Shown here: positions 1 through 11,344 of the stretch, in pieces | How the letters are laid out: every line of letters begins with the position of its first letter | How positions within the stretch are numbered: the first letter of the stretch is position 1 | Assembly: GCA_028622995.1 (NCBI GenBank) | Contig: JAJQJQ010000026.1 | Span: forward strand, 1,116,001-1,180,000 | DNA length: 64,000 bases | Source: Panagrolaimus kolymaensis | Lineage: Eukaryota > Nematoda > Chromadorea > Rhabditida > Panagrolaimidae | Direction: 5' to 3' | The notes under the pieces: generated by a model | What the model saw: only the letters and a program-made list of their open reading frames with translations | What the model was told of the DNA's origin: nothing | Database searches by the model: none | Made by a program: the position numbers and the translations under genes

Positions 1-1422
1 TTTTTTAGTTATTTCACTATTTATTTTTCAAGGACAAGAAAAGATTTTCAGCATTTTTAAAAGTTTTAGACGACTTTCATTTAATTTCATTTAAAACCCT
101 TTTTTCTATTTACGTAGCAAACAAAAGTTTTCCTCATCTCTTTTTACCCTTTCTGAAAAAAAAGAAGCGTACATTGGCAAAAAAAATTAAATAAAATAAA
201 TGTAAAAAAAGACTAAACAGTTATAACGCGCAGCAGCATCAGCAGCAACTCTCACTACCGACACTGCCGACTTGCATTTTTTTCTTTGCTCATCATCGCT
301 CTTTTTTTATTTTTTTTTGCCTGTCTTTTTTTAATGCAACAACAACGTCCCGGACGTTTCTTTTTTTCGCTTGTTGTTGTTGGCGGTGGTTGGAAAAAAC
401 AAAAGCGCATTTTTCATTTTCAGTCAGTCATTGCTGCCACTACTACTGCTATTGCTTCCAAAACCCCCTTACTTTTGTACAATAAAAAAAAATGCATATA
501 TATTTGTACGAGAACAACTTTCTTTCTTGCTTGGCTGGTATGTATGATAAGCGTGGAAAAAACTTGGTGGAAAGGAAGAAGAGAAGAGAGAAAGAAAAAA
601 TGATGAATGCCCCTTTGGACATCACTACTACCACACATTAAAAAAAAGTTTTGCTGACCGCGAAGGCTATCTTCTTCCTTTTTAAAAAAATGGAGAAAAA
701 CATTTGCAAAAAAATAAATGAGAATGTGTAAAATGCAAATGTGACATTTCGACTTTTCGTTCAATTTTTTTCTCTTGCTGCTGCTTTTCACCCTTTAATA
801 ATTACAACAAAAAAAAACAGTCTTCAAATAATAATTAAAACATGATGGAAAGAACAAATGGCGCAAAACGAAATGCACGCAACTAACTCATTATAACAGT
901 CATTATCGCACCATAACCCAAAAAATAAAAGCAAACGGTCAAATGTCCATTTTTGAAGTTTGAAATTTTAGAAAGAAAAAACAATAAAATTCCTACTTTT
1001 TTTTTTGCCTCCAACCAACCAACAAAAATGAAACTTTGTACAGAAGAGATAGACTGAAAAATATAGGCGCAAAAATAAAAAAACATAGTCATATTTTATT
1101 TTCTTCGCCGCTGCTTGCCTATTTTTTATGGCGTGATTAAGCATCCTTTTTTGTTTTTCCATTTATTTTAACGCAAATATTTTTTTTCTTCAGTTGCTAA
1201 AATAATGCAGTGCAGCAATGTATTCAGTGACTATATTTTCATTTTCATAGTTTCTCTCTCAATTAAAATAATAGCCGCCACAAAAAGCTTACATGTTTTT
1301 TATTTATTTTTGTCTTGAAAACCTTTGAAAAAGACACACAAAAAATGGGAAGTATGCTTTTTCTGCTGCTCATTGGTGCCAAAAAAAATTATATCACTTT
1401 CTATTTACACTTTTTTAGACAT
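1..1422. other. Intergenic, no gene seen
   Basis: AT-rich DNA with many A and T homopolymer runs and a short CAG/CAA-rich patch near 229-252. Open frames here are built from Phe/Lys/Leu runs, have no domain and show no exon-like flanks. Nothing functional can be assigned. Confidence 0.6.
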
Positions 1423-1795
1423 TAAAGGAACAGTCTCACTTTGGCTTTTTGAAATTTGAAATGCCGGCTTTTGTCCAATTCAGATGCGAGCAGAATGCAA
1501 AAGCCTTTGTTTCAATACTTAGAAAAAATTTTCGATTTTTTTGTTTTTTGATGATTTCGCCTACATGATGAAGGCTAGTAGCATTAATACTAACATTATT
1601 CATTTATTTTAATATACTGAGTGGTCGTAATCTGCTAATAAGAGTAGCTACATATGCGCATCATCAGAAAAAACAAAAAAATCGAAAATTTTTTCTAAGT
1701 ATTGAAACAAAGGCTTTTGCATTTTGCAAGCATCTGAATTGGACAAACCCCGGCATTTCAAATTTCAAAAAGCCAAAGTGAGACTGTTCCTTTAA
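1423..1795. repeat. Foldback (MITE-like) element 1
   Basis: Two inverted arms, about 1423-1555 and 1660-1795, flank a spacer of about 104 bp. The outer ends read TTAAAGGAACAGTCTCAC and its reverse complement. The arms carry a few mismatches (for example around 1485-1496). The ends contain both a TA and a TTAA, so a TA (Tc1/mariner-like) or a TTAA (piggyBac-like) target duplication would both fit. No transposase frame is present, so this would be a non-autonomous element. Confidence 0.75.
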
Positions 1796-4700
1796 ACATG
1801 ACAAGAGAAAATAAAAGAAGTGATAGCCGAAGACATCTATCTATAGGCGAGTTTAGTAGGGAAGAGAGAATGGCACCACAAATTGGTGCCATTCTAATAA
1901 ACTAACTAACCAACTTTACTTTTTGCAACTTATCTTGCATGAAAACAAACATATAATTATGTTTAGCTTTGAAAAATAAGAAAAGAAACAAAGTTAAAAA
2001 ATTGTAAAATTGTATTTAATTTAAAAATAAGCAAGCAAATATGAATAAAAAAAGTAATATCAAAAAAATTTGTCTGGGTTTTACAAAAACTAAAAAAACA
2101 TGAAAACCTAAAAAAAAAATAACTTAGTTGTAAAGAAACAAAGGCGCGAAATTGAATCTTTTTCTCATTTTTTGCTTTGGTGTCAGAAGCAGCAGGAGGC
2201 CTCCTCGTAAAATGATGGTCATCAAAATAACAATGGCATCTTTTTTCTTTCTTATATTTTTTTTACACCCGTTTTTTTTTGATGCATGCAAATGAGTTAT
2301 ATTCATTTTATTTTTCTTCTTCTTTCGTTCGTTCTTTTTTATTATTAAAACAACTTTTAGGGATCAGCCAGCTTTTTTCTCAAGTGTTTGATGGCCGACT
2401 GACTGGTTGGATGGATGGATGTGTTGTGTTGATGGCAAAGCCAAGTGTTTTAGTCAAAAATCCATAACGAATGAACGATTAAAAAAGACGCTTGACCATT
2501 CATTGATTTAATTGAATCGAACGGAAGCACGAAAATAAAAAAAATAAGTTATTCTTTAGGGAATTTTTTTTCCGAAGCGCGGGTATTTAAGGATAGGTCA
2601 ATTGTAAATTGGACTCCAGCTACGATGATGATGATACAATAATAAATCATCAGCGAAAATTCTTATACGCGCCGCCGCAATCATGAAAAATGAAAAAGTA
2701 TCGTTTATAAAAATTACGGCAGTGGTGTTGGACGGAATAAAAGTAAAGAGAAGTTTCAGCCAACACAAAAAAAAGAAAAGAAAATGTAAATGAGCATTTT
2801 TTTATTTTACCCATGTTTTGAAAACTATAAAAAAAAGTAGAGTAGGAAAAAAATAGAAAAAGAAAACAGAGCTACTAACAACTTGGTCGTTGTTTTTTCT
2901 TCTTTGTCTACCTTTGGAAATAAACTTAAAGCAAAGCAGCAAAAAATAAAAATAAAAAGAGCAATCGGGCACAAATACATAAAAAAAATGTTGTCCGTTT
3001 TTTTTTTTTGCTCTTTCTTCTATTTTCAAATGTTAACAACGCAATAACAATAGCACAAAAAAAACTTTTTTCTCAAAAAAAAAATATGAAGAGAACAAGG
3101 AAAATAAAAAAATAAGTTAAGTTTTACTTTTTTCTTTCTTGCCAAAGATCTTAGAATAATTTTCTCCAAGAAAAAAGTAAGTTCTTCAGGGTGCTAAAAG
3201 ACGCTACTAGCATCAATGCTTTTCGTCTGTTCCATAAGTTGTAAGTTTTACAAGGATAAAAATAAATGCGCTATTTAAAGCTGCATGTCATGCCATTGCC
3301 ATGTACTTACTTGATGATGAATGACTGAATGAATGGAGGAAGAAGGTTGTTGGTTGCATGATGAATGAAATGAAACATAGCTGTCGTTTGTTGTAGTTGT
3401 CTATTTTTAAAAATGAAAAATTTTGCGCAGCAGCAGTAAAAGTAATAGCTTTGAAACTAACTACTTTCACTTTTTTTTTCTTCCATAAATGATCGAACAT
3501 AAAACATTTTTTTTCTTCTTCTCCAATTTGTTAAAAGTGCAGACAAAGTAGGCACCGCTAGTCGTCGTCGTCTTTAAGCCATTAAAAAATGCTTTTACGA
3601 TCTAATTTTTTTGTTGGATAAAAAATGTAAGAAAATGGGTTTAAAATCGTCAAATTAAATAAAGCGGGTTAAGCGTTGAAGCGCAATGGAGAAATAAAAA
3701 TTAGCTATAATTAATAAAAAAAATTATTAAAGTAAAGCTATTTTTTGGTTATCGATGAATCTTTATTGGCAAAAAAATGAGCAAGAAACTAAAAGTGAGA
3801 AGGTTCACAAAATTAATGACACCATTTCTATGGCTTTTTTCATTTCATTTTTTTCCGACATCTGACAACGCGTAACTTGATTTTTTTTACAATTAGTTTT
3901 GATGAAAAAGATATTAAAAAAAAATACATATTTTCAGAAAAGCTTTAAATAAAAGAATTTCTTTCATTTTTTTCCATAGACTCTTAACTCAAACAACAAA
4001 AATTACCTCATCAGTTGTTTGATGACTTTCAATCAAAAAAAAAAGAAAGAATGGAACAAAAAAAAGTGAATGGCTTTTCTGATAACACTAATATCAAGAA
4101 AAAGAAGACTGATTGACGCTGAAGAAAAAAAACATGTTCGATGTTCGAAAACAAAGAAAAAAATACAACAATCTTTGATCAGACACAAAAAAGTGTAGCA
4201 TAAATAGCGGTAATAATTTGTTAGAAAAAATGAGAAAAATCAAGTAAATGGCATGAAAAAAAAGTAACGGTTTTTTAGGTTGATTTAGCTTTACTGGTTC
4301 GGGTGAAACAAATATTTGCGCACTTTACTCCCGATGATGATGCTGATGTTGATGATGACGGATGAAAAAAAAAATATATGCAAAAACGAGGCAGCAACGA
4401 CTCCATCCTCTCGCATTGACCGAAACTTTTTTTTTATTCTATTTTCTATGCTTTAGTTTTATTGCAAATAAAGGTTAATCTTCTTCAAATCTCTTCTTCT
4501 CTGATGCCAATGTTTGAGAGAAGAAAAAAATTGGAGGTAAAATAAAAAAAACATTGATTTATTTCTATTTTTTTATGCTTCAAAACACTTTCATTAAAAA
4601 AGCTTTAACAAGAAAAAAAGCGTAAAATAATCAGGTTGAACTGCTGCCGTCTGCCATAACAACAATGATTGATCAAATTGACACTTATTTTTATTTAAAA

Positions 4701-5197
4701 ATGTAAAAACAACTGATATTCTTTGCTCTTTCTGTCTTTTTTCCCTAACCTTTTGTCTTTGAGTTTAAAAAATTTATTTGCTGCAAAAGTTTGTACAATT
4801 TTATGGTAGAAAAAATAAATAAAACTGACCATCAAAACCAAAACAATACAATGTTACTATTTAAAAAAAAATTTTTTGAACAAATATACGAATTTTTCTA
4901 TTTTTATACACTTCATTTTGTGATAATCTTTCAAGACAAGAAGCGGCAATTCTATTTTGGTAGAAATTACAAAAAAAGTAAAGGTTGAAGAGAATCAAAT
5001 TACAATTTTGATACAACAAATAATAGCTGCAATTAATACTATCAAAATGACCATTGCCATATTTTGCCTTTTTCCCTCTAAAAAAATAAGGAAAACCCCT
5101 ACGTTTATTAGGAAATAAAAAAAATAAACGAAAAAGAAGAAGCTTCTGATCCGATAAGAACATCTGCATACATCATTTAAAGGAAGAAGAAATGGGG
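1796..5197. other. Intergenic, no gene seen
   Basis: About 3.4 kb of AT-rich sequence with homopolymers and short trinucleotide patches (GAT-type near 2622-2634 and 4335-4365; GGATGGATGGATG near 2408). Frames are short and Lys/Phe-rich. No conserved domain, RNA gene or exon chain was recognised. Confidence 0.55.
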
Positions 5198-5204
5198 TAT
5201 ATAA
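5198..5204 (+). promoter_or_regulatory. TATA box candidate upstream of neuropeptide gene
   Basis: TATATAA in the context GGGG-TATATAAG lies about 300 bp before the neuropeptide start codon, followed by a GC-richer stretch. A possible 3' splice site (TTATTTTAG) ends at 5450, so the 5' UTR may hold an intron or the mRNA may be trans-spliced there. Inferred from sequence only. Confidence 0.4.
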
Positions 5205-5504
5205 GAATCTTTCCCGCCCGCTTCTTTGCTTTTTGAGGTTGTCGTCGTCTTCGTCGTTTCATTGTCCTTAAAAAAGGAGGCATTACTAACTACACATTAA
5301 TGGCAACAACGACGACAACAAAAAACATTAAGGAAAAGCATAAAACCTTAAAGCTTTTAGGGGCATCGGCAGCATTTCATTTCTTCTTCTTCTTCGTTTA
5401 TTCTTCTTTATAATTTTAAGAATCTCTAATTTCATTTGACATTATTTTAGGTAAAAAAAATTATTTTATATAAATTCTATACTGCTACTTTATAAACAAA
5501 AACA

Positions 5505-5831
5505 ATGGCAATGTCAGCTTCATTACGATTATATTTAGTTATTTCATATATTCTTTTATTTTCTTCGACTACAGTATTTTCACATCCATTGATTTATGGG
5601 AGTTCCACCGGCTTGATGGATTCCGACCATAATATTCGTCAAATAATGATGGCCAAAAGAACCCTTGCCAGTGGACGATGGGGTTTACGTCCAGGAAAGC
5701 GATCAATGGCAATGATGGAACCTAATTATGATTATGATCCAACATTACAGCAACAACAACAAATATTCTCATCTGATCAACAACAACCACTACCATCACA
5801 ACAAATTTATCATTTATTTTTGCTAGCATAA
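5505..5831 (+). CDS. RPamide neuropeptide precursor (NLP-2/22/23-like)
   Basis: Intronless 108-residue precursor. Residues 1-26 form a signal peptide with a hydrophobic core (LYLVISYILLF). A dibasic KR at 51-52 and GKR at 64-66 bracket the peptide TLASGRWGLRP, with G64 as amide donor. The GRxGxRPG-KR ending is the hallmark of the C. elegans nlp-2/nlp-22/nlp-23 RPamide family; nlp-22 acts in developmentally timed quiescence. After the second KR the text continues SMAMMEPNYDYD; SMAM resembles the start of NLP-2 peptides, as if a second copy had decayed. The tail is Gln-rich (83-100). The ATG is the first in frame after an AG acceptor at 5449-5450. Family placement is strong; one-to-one orthology is not resolved. 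Confidence 0.85.
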   Translation: MAMSASLRLYLVISYILLFSSTTVFSHPLIYGSSTGLMDSDHNIRQIMMAKRTLASGRWGLRPGKRSMAMMEPNYDYDPTLQQQQQIFSSDQQQPLPSQQIYHLFLLA

Positions 5832-6841
5832 AAAAAGTTTATTATTCTTGCTAATAATTTATTTTTATAAACTTTTTTTTTTGTTTTATTGGTTACTTTA
5901 AACTGCGCAAAAAAATGTCAATCCTCTTCGTTTTCAAATAAATTATGAACATTTAATTATGCTTCTTTCTTTGATTATGGCCTTTTTTAACCACATTGAT
6001 TTCCCCAAAAATTGTATGAGTAATTAAAAAAAAGTGTCATTTGTTGAATTTGGGGAAAAATGCATTTTAAACAAGCTTCTTTCTTCTTCCCACGCATCTC
6101 ATTAAATTAACAAAAAAGGAAACACATAGCAAGCAAGTAAGCTATGATTTAGTTTTCATTTCACAAGATTCTTCAAAAAGGAAATTTGTGGACGATTTTA
6201 TCTTTAAAAAAATTATTGGCTCTTTAATAATTAGCATAAAATTTTTTTGGATACAGAATATTTATTTTGACTCAAACTACGAAACTCTTAAATAAAATTC
6301 TAAAGGTTTAAATTAAAATCCATTAAATAAAAATCTTATTTCTAAATTTTTTACATGTTGAAAGAAAAAACAAAACAAATGATGTTAACTTTTACCCGAG
6401 AGAATAAAATTAAAAAATTATCAAACATAGAGATAAGAAAGATCATTAAAAAAAAGAAAGGAAAAAGAAAGCCGAAGCAACAAAAAGACCGATGATTAAA
6501 TTTTTATTTATTCCCATTTTATTATAAAACCAAGCTTTGGTAGAGTTTGTTAGTAATTCTAGCAGCAACATAATATTATGACATAGTGAGTAATTCTACG
6601 CTTACATCTTTAATTTTATTTGTTACTCTCATTGTTGGATTGAATTAAAGCTTGTTATTGCGATGCTTAAACTAGTCGGACAGAGTTCATAAAAACAGTA
6701 AAACTTTATTATTCAAGTAAAAAAGGTTAAACACAAAGGTTTACAAGAACAAAAAAGAACATGATAAAGTATACTCATTACAACAACAAAACTTAAAACT
6801 CAAATGAAATCACATAAGAAAAATATGCATTACAATATTAT
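5832..6841. other. Intergenic; 3' flanks of neuropeptide and TPR genes
   Basis: AT-rich spacer between convergent genes. An AATAAA-like signal follows the neuropeptide gene near 5938-5943. The block 6549-6700 (ATTATGACATAGTGA, later AAAGCTTG, later TCATAAAAACAG) has a recognisable second copy at about 10695-10855. No coding potential was recognised. Confidence 0.5.
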
Positions 6842-7903
6842 TTAAGGTTGTTGAATAGCTTCACCAAGTTCTGATTCAACAAGAGCGAGATTTTCTTTGT
6901 AATTATCATTGTTGGGATCCAATTCAAGAGCAGTTTTATAAGCATAAAAAGAAACCAAATAATCACCACGACATGAACAGATGAATCCCATTTGACCATG
7001 AGCTTTAGCATATCTGCGATCAAGTAAAATTGTGTGATGACAATCCTAAAAAAATAATCATAGATGAATTTATGATAAAAAATGAAGGAAAGAATAAAAA
7101 ACTCACATTTTCAGCATCGTAATATTTTTTTAGACGGCAAAAAGCAGCAGCGCGATTAGTTAAATACACAGGATCACGTTTCAATGCAATGGCTTCAGTG
7201 TATTTTTCGATGGCTTCATTGAATTTTGAGGCTTCCATGCATTCATTTCCTTGTTTATTGAGAGCGTTAGCTTTTGAATTTGCTTCAGATGTTGGAGGAG
7301 AAGATTCTTGTTTCTTCTAAAAACGTAATGAATGGAATTCGAAGAAAACAAAAGAAATAAAAACTCACCGTCTTTAGCTTTTTTTTAGCAAGAACAAGAC
7401 CTCTTCGACTATCTTCATCTTCTGGATCAAGTTCAAGAGCTTTCTTGTAAGCTTCAATTGCTTTATCATAACGTTTGAGAGCATCAAATATTAAACCAAG
7501 ATGTAAATAAGCATTAGCACATTTCGGATCAAGTTCAAGTGCAATGCGACAATTCTGAAAAACAAATACACAAGGTTGTAAAATTATATAAATAAAGTCT
7601 TACAAAGATCGCATCATCATATTTATTACGCATGCGATACAAACCAGCACGACTACAAAATAGTATAGGATCAGGACACAATACAATAGCTTGAGAAACC
7701 TTTTCGATTGCTTCCTTGTATTTTGCAGCATCAATACATTCTATTCCTTCTAACACAAGAGCAGTTGACTTTTGAATATCATCAGATGTTGGAGGAGAAT
7801 ATCCTCGTTTACCCTAAAAAAAATGTTTACAAAATTCTGCATCAAAAGAAAGATGTAAACTCACATTGAAATTACCAGCAGATGATGATTGATTAGAGCC
7901 CAT
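6842..7903 (-). CDS. Double SGT-type TPR protein, copy A
   Basis: Five exons, all joined in phase 0: 7865-7903, 7604-7813, 7369-7554, 7107-7316, 6842-7045, giving 282 residues. The protein holds two three-TPR modules (about residues 20-145 and 155-275), each ending in the motif ALELDP. The C-terminal module (GNECMEASKFNEAIEKYTEA, TNRAAAF, YAKAHGQMG) matches the TPR domain of SGT/SGTA, an Hsp70/Hsp90 co-chaperone that binds EEVD tails. The N-terminal dimerisation and C-terminal Gln-rich regions of SGT are absent. The EEVD carboxylate clamp looks damaged: in module 2 the last Arg is Gln, and in module 1 the Asn is Ser and Lys/Arg are Asn/His. Cytosolic chaperone adaptor by inference. A paralogue with identical intron positions lies directly upstream (copy B). 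Confidence 0.85.
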
Positions 7904-8977
7904 GATGAACGAGAAATAATCTAAAAAAAGAAAGCTATAAATCCTTCCTAGTAATTTTCATTATGCGCTATTTCGTTCGGTCGAGCTCAAAAATGATGCA
8001 TGGGAAAATTGCAAAGAAAATGAAAAAATCTGCATAAATCAATGTAAAAGCAAAATGTATTCTCAAAGCGCAGAAAATGATTTTCTTTGTAATTTGCATG
8101 TGTAAAAAAACTAAATGCGCATAAGAGCTAATACAAAGGATCTAAAAGATCTAAATATCTTATCTTTAATTATTTTGTTGTAAAATAGAAAAATTTACCA
8201 AAATGGTTTGTTTACATAAATGTGATTGAAGCAGAATTTTCTTTCCGAATCTTAATGTAAAGATTTTGCTTTAATTTGGTCAATAAAAGCGAAGAATGAC
8301 ATGCAAAAATTATCAGATAAAGTTTGCAAGTTTGATCGCAGATGGCAACCTTGATTATTTTGACGCCGCAAGCGCTGGGAAATAATTATTTTTAATTTGA
8401 ATGCTTCAAAAGTTAATAAATGCTAAGATTAATGAGCAAATTACTTTAATTACCATTTTTAAGCTTGATCAGGGCGTAACTTTAATCTTTTGTGAATAGC
8501 ACAAAACTGGTTTAAATTTATAGTAAGGTTCATTTTTTATAATATTTTCAAAGTAGCAAAAAAAGAGAAATACCGTTTTAACTTTTTTTGTCAAAGTGAA
8601 ATAAGCAAAATCATTGTGATTATTAATTATTTTCTGACCAAAGAATCAAGTTTCAAATTACCGTGCAAAGCTTTCCCTTCCCTTCCCTTTTTTGTTCAAA
8701 CAACCTGGTAACGGATTGTAGGAAAACTTTAATTTTGGCGCCAATTTCAGCTTTGATTAAAAGTGTTATATGATAGAGGCTTATTAAACGTAATAAAACA
8801 AAACAATAAAACTTTATTTTCAAACGAAAATCATAAACTTTAAGCAAAAACACAATTAACCAGAGAGGTTAGAACAACAAAAAAACGTGGTAAATTGACA
8901 AAAAAAGTATGCTCAAATCAGCAATGCAAAAGCTCAAAAAACAAAGAAATAACAAAAGAAAACACAAAAATTAGGCT
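7904..8977. other. Spacer between the two TPR paralogues
   Basis: Non-coding, AT-rich. It holds the promoter side of copy A and the 3' flank of copy B (an AATAAAACTTTATT block near 8803-8818 also occurs 3' of copy A near 6700). It includes a conserved block with an E2F-like TTTTGGCGC, listed separately. Confidence 0.5.
8726..8757 (+). promoter_or_regulatory. Duplicated upstream block with E2F-like site (copy A side)
   Basis: The block runs from ACTTTAATTTTGGCGC (8726-8741) to TTTCAGCTTTGAT (ending 8757). A near-identical block lies at 10223-10255, upstream of copy B. Its core TTTTGGCGC (8733-8741) fits the E2F/DP consensus TTTSSCGC. It is about 820 bp upstream of the copy A start. It could also be a remnant of a duplicated exon, since TTTCAG looks like a splice acceptor. 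Confidence 0.35.
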
Positions 8978-10047
8978 TTAGGATCGATGATTAACTTCAC
9001 GAATTTTAGCTTTAGCAAGAGCAAAGTTTTCTTTGTAACTTTCATTGGTTGGATCTAATTCAAGAGCATTTTGATAATATTCAACAGCAGCAAAGTAATT
9101 GCCAAGACATGAACAAGAGAATCCCATACGACCATGAGCTTTAGCATATTTGTCATCAAGAAAAATTGCATCGGCGCAATCCTAAAAAATAATTAAAGAT
9201 GAATTTTTAATAAAAATGATGGAAAGATTGAAAAACTCACATTTTCAGCCTCATCATATTTTTTAAGATGACAAAATGCAGCGGCACGATTACACAAATA
9301 GACAGGATTCCGGTTCAATGCGATAGCTTCAGTGTATTTTTCGATGGCTTCATTGAATTTTGAGGATTTCATGCATTCATTACCTTGTTCCTTGAGAGCA
9401 TTAGCTTTTTTAATATCTTCTGCTGTTGGAGTTGAAATTTCTTTCTAAAAATTGAATAAGTTAAAGTACAAATGATTGAAAAATATATAAACATACAGCT
9501 TTAAGATATTTTTCAACATAACCAAGATATTTTCGACTGTGTTCTTGTTCAGGATCAAGATGAAGAGCTTTCTTGTAAGCGTCAATTGCATCGTTATAAC
9601 ACTTTTGAAGGCAAAAGATTTTACCCAAAACAGAATGAGCAAAAACACATTTCGGATCAAGTTTAAGAGCGCTATGACAATCCTAAAATAATTACTTTTC
9701 ATTATAGTTAAAAAGCGCAAAAAATATTTAATCACATTAATGGCATTATTATACTGCTTAGTAAAACCATAGCTAAGTGCCCGATTACAAAAGATAGCAG
9801 GAGTCTGAAATAATTCCAATGTTTGAGAATACTTTTCGATTGCTTCTTTGTATTTCGCAGCTTCATAATATCCGTTTCCTTCATCAACTAGGGCTCCAGC
9901 TTTTGTAATAACATCCGATGTTGAAGTCGAAGATCCTTGCTTAGCCTAAAAAAGAATTTTAAAGAATATGCTGCATTAAAATTTACATAAACAAGAAGAA
10001 TATGAACTTACAGCATTATTACCAGCAGATGGTTGATTAGAACGCAT
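8978..10047 (-). CDS. Double SGT-type TPR protein, copy B
   Basis: Five exons, all phase 0: 10012-10047, 9736-9945, 9497-9682, 9241-9444, 8978-9181, giving 279 residues. Same two-module layout as copy A and the same exon structure (36-39, 210, 186, 204-210, 204 nt), so the pair arose by tandem duplication. The C-terminal module keeps all five carboxylate-clamp residues expected from HOP/SGT: K and N in LKEQGNE, N in LCNRAAAF, K and R in YAKAHGRMG. It could therefore bind Hsp70/Hsp90 EEVD tails. The N-terminal module (FCNRALSY, CVFAHSVLG) lacks the Lys and Arg. Likely a cytosolic co-chaperone; the partner is inferred, not shown. Confidence 0.85.
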
Positions 10048-10222
10048 GATGAACGAGAAATAAACTGAAAAATAATGAAAGTTATAAATGTAACAAAATT
10101 AATTGCGCGATAAAAATGTCGGTGTACGGAGAAAAATACGATGAATAAACTTTTTAGGTTTGAAAGCTAAAAATTGCGTTCGTTGCAAGAACTCCATCTT
10201 TTTATAAAATGAAAATAGGATT

Positions 10223-10255
10223 ACTTTAATTTTGGCGCGCCTTTTCAGCTTTGAT
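10223..10255 (+). promoter_or_regulatory. Duplicated upstream block with E2F-like site (copy B side)
   Basis: Second copy of the block at 8726-8757. TTTTGGCGC is at 10230-10238, about 185 bp upstream of the copy B start codon. Retention of the core at both paralogues suggests a control element or shared ancestry of the duplicated segment. Confidence 0.35.
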
Positions 10256-10327
10256 GAAATATTTTTATATTATTTTTAGATAATTTTATTTTTTAATTAT
10301 AACATTTTTGACATTCACATGATGTAG

Positions 10328-10555
10328 ATGTTCAATTTGAAAATTCAGACTTTGGTGATTTGAAAGAAAAATATCGGCCTTTACTTTTGCCTCTTCGTCA
10401 AGTAGTTACGAAACCCATGTTTAATGAATATGTTCATAATATTTTGCGTAAGCTAAATTTTAATCACAAAGTTCAACTAAATTTCGATACTTTTAGGCAT
10501 CGAAGAATTAAAAAAGCAACTTTCAGATCTTCAAGAACGTCAAAAATCTGGTTAA
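10328..10555 (+). CDS. Possible 3' terminal exons of an unrecognised gene
   Basis: A frame without stops runs from after a TGA at 10309-10311 and encodes a Leu/Lys-rich stretch including KYRPLLLPLRQ and KPMFNEYVHNIL. A 49-bp intron with GTAAGC donor (10448) and TTTTAG acceptor (ending 10496) joins it in frame to a short last exon, 10497-10555, ending in a coiled-coil-like IEELKKQLSDLQERQ and a stop. No ATG is available in this frame, so the start must lie upstream; no convincing 5' exon was found in 10048-10327. The family is not recognised. It may be a partial gene or a remnant left by the nearby tandem duplication. Confidence 0.35.
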
Positions 10556-11344
10556 AAGCATTTTATAATTTGAACAATAGCAATATTTAATTTTTTGCAA
10601 TGAGAAAATCCTTTTGTAAACAGAAATAAAGAAAAAATTTATAGTATTGTTTTTTTTATAAAAAAAGACTTTTATACGAATGGATATTATTTATTGCAGC
10701 TACTTTATTGTTATGACATGGTGAAACAAATGGACCCTTACATTTTTAAGTTAATTTGTCACACATGTTTGAATGAAAGCTTGCTATAAAGCTCAGAACA
10801 AAAACAGTGGGATATGCTTTTTAATCTTCATAAAAACAGGAAAACATTATTATCAAATTTAAACAAAAAAATCCCTTCAACACTAAATTAATAAGGAAAA
10901 TTTTTTATTGAATAAGCTCTTAAAAAGAATTTCCATGGTTATTATGAATTAATTATTCTGACGTTCCCACATAAATTGCATTTTTATCCGGATATTTTTT
11001 ATCTTTAAAAAAGCCAAACAATAATAAATGCTTTAATCCAAAAAATCAAAACAAAAAGTGAAAGAAATAAACATGTTTTTTTCTTTTCTGAAACTTTTTT
11101 ATCTCTCTCATTTTTAGGTAATTATAATATTTTTATAGATTTCAAAAAAAGGCAAATACATAGTAACGAAAAAAACGAATATGTGGTTGAGATAACGGAT
11201 TCGTTATTAAAGAAGTCATTGGATTTTTTGGATTATAAAGCCATAAAAAGATGAAAAGAAAGGAATGTCTCTAAAGAAGAAAGAAAGCACATTTAAAAAA
11301 TCCATAAACATAAAAACTTTTAGCCATCAAAAAAACTTTCATCG
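10556..11344. other. Intergenic with degenerate copy of TPR 3' flank
   Basis: The stretch about 10695-10855 resembles 6549-6700: TTATGACATGGTGA, GAAAGCTTG, then TTCATAAAAACAG in the same order. This suggests that the duplicated unit once had a third member or that breakpoints were reshuffled. No open frame of note. Confidence 0.4.

Noticed and set aside
4320..4370. GAT-type and other short tandem repeats (also near 2408, 24765, 27079 and 48180)
   Set aside because: Ordinary microsatellites; no array with regular unique spacers, so no CRISPR.
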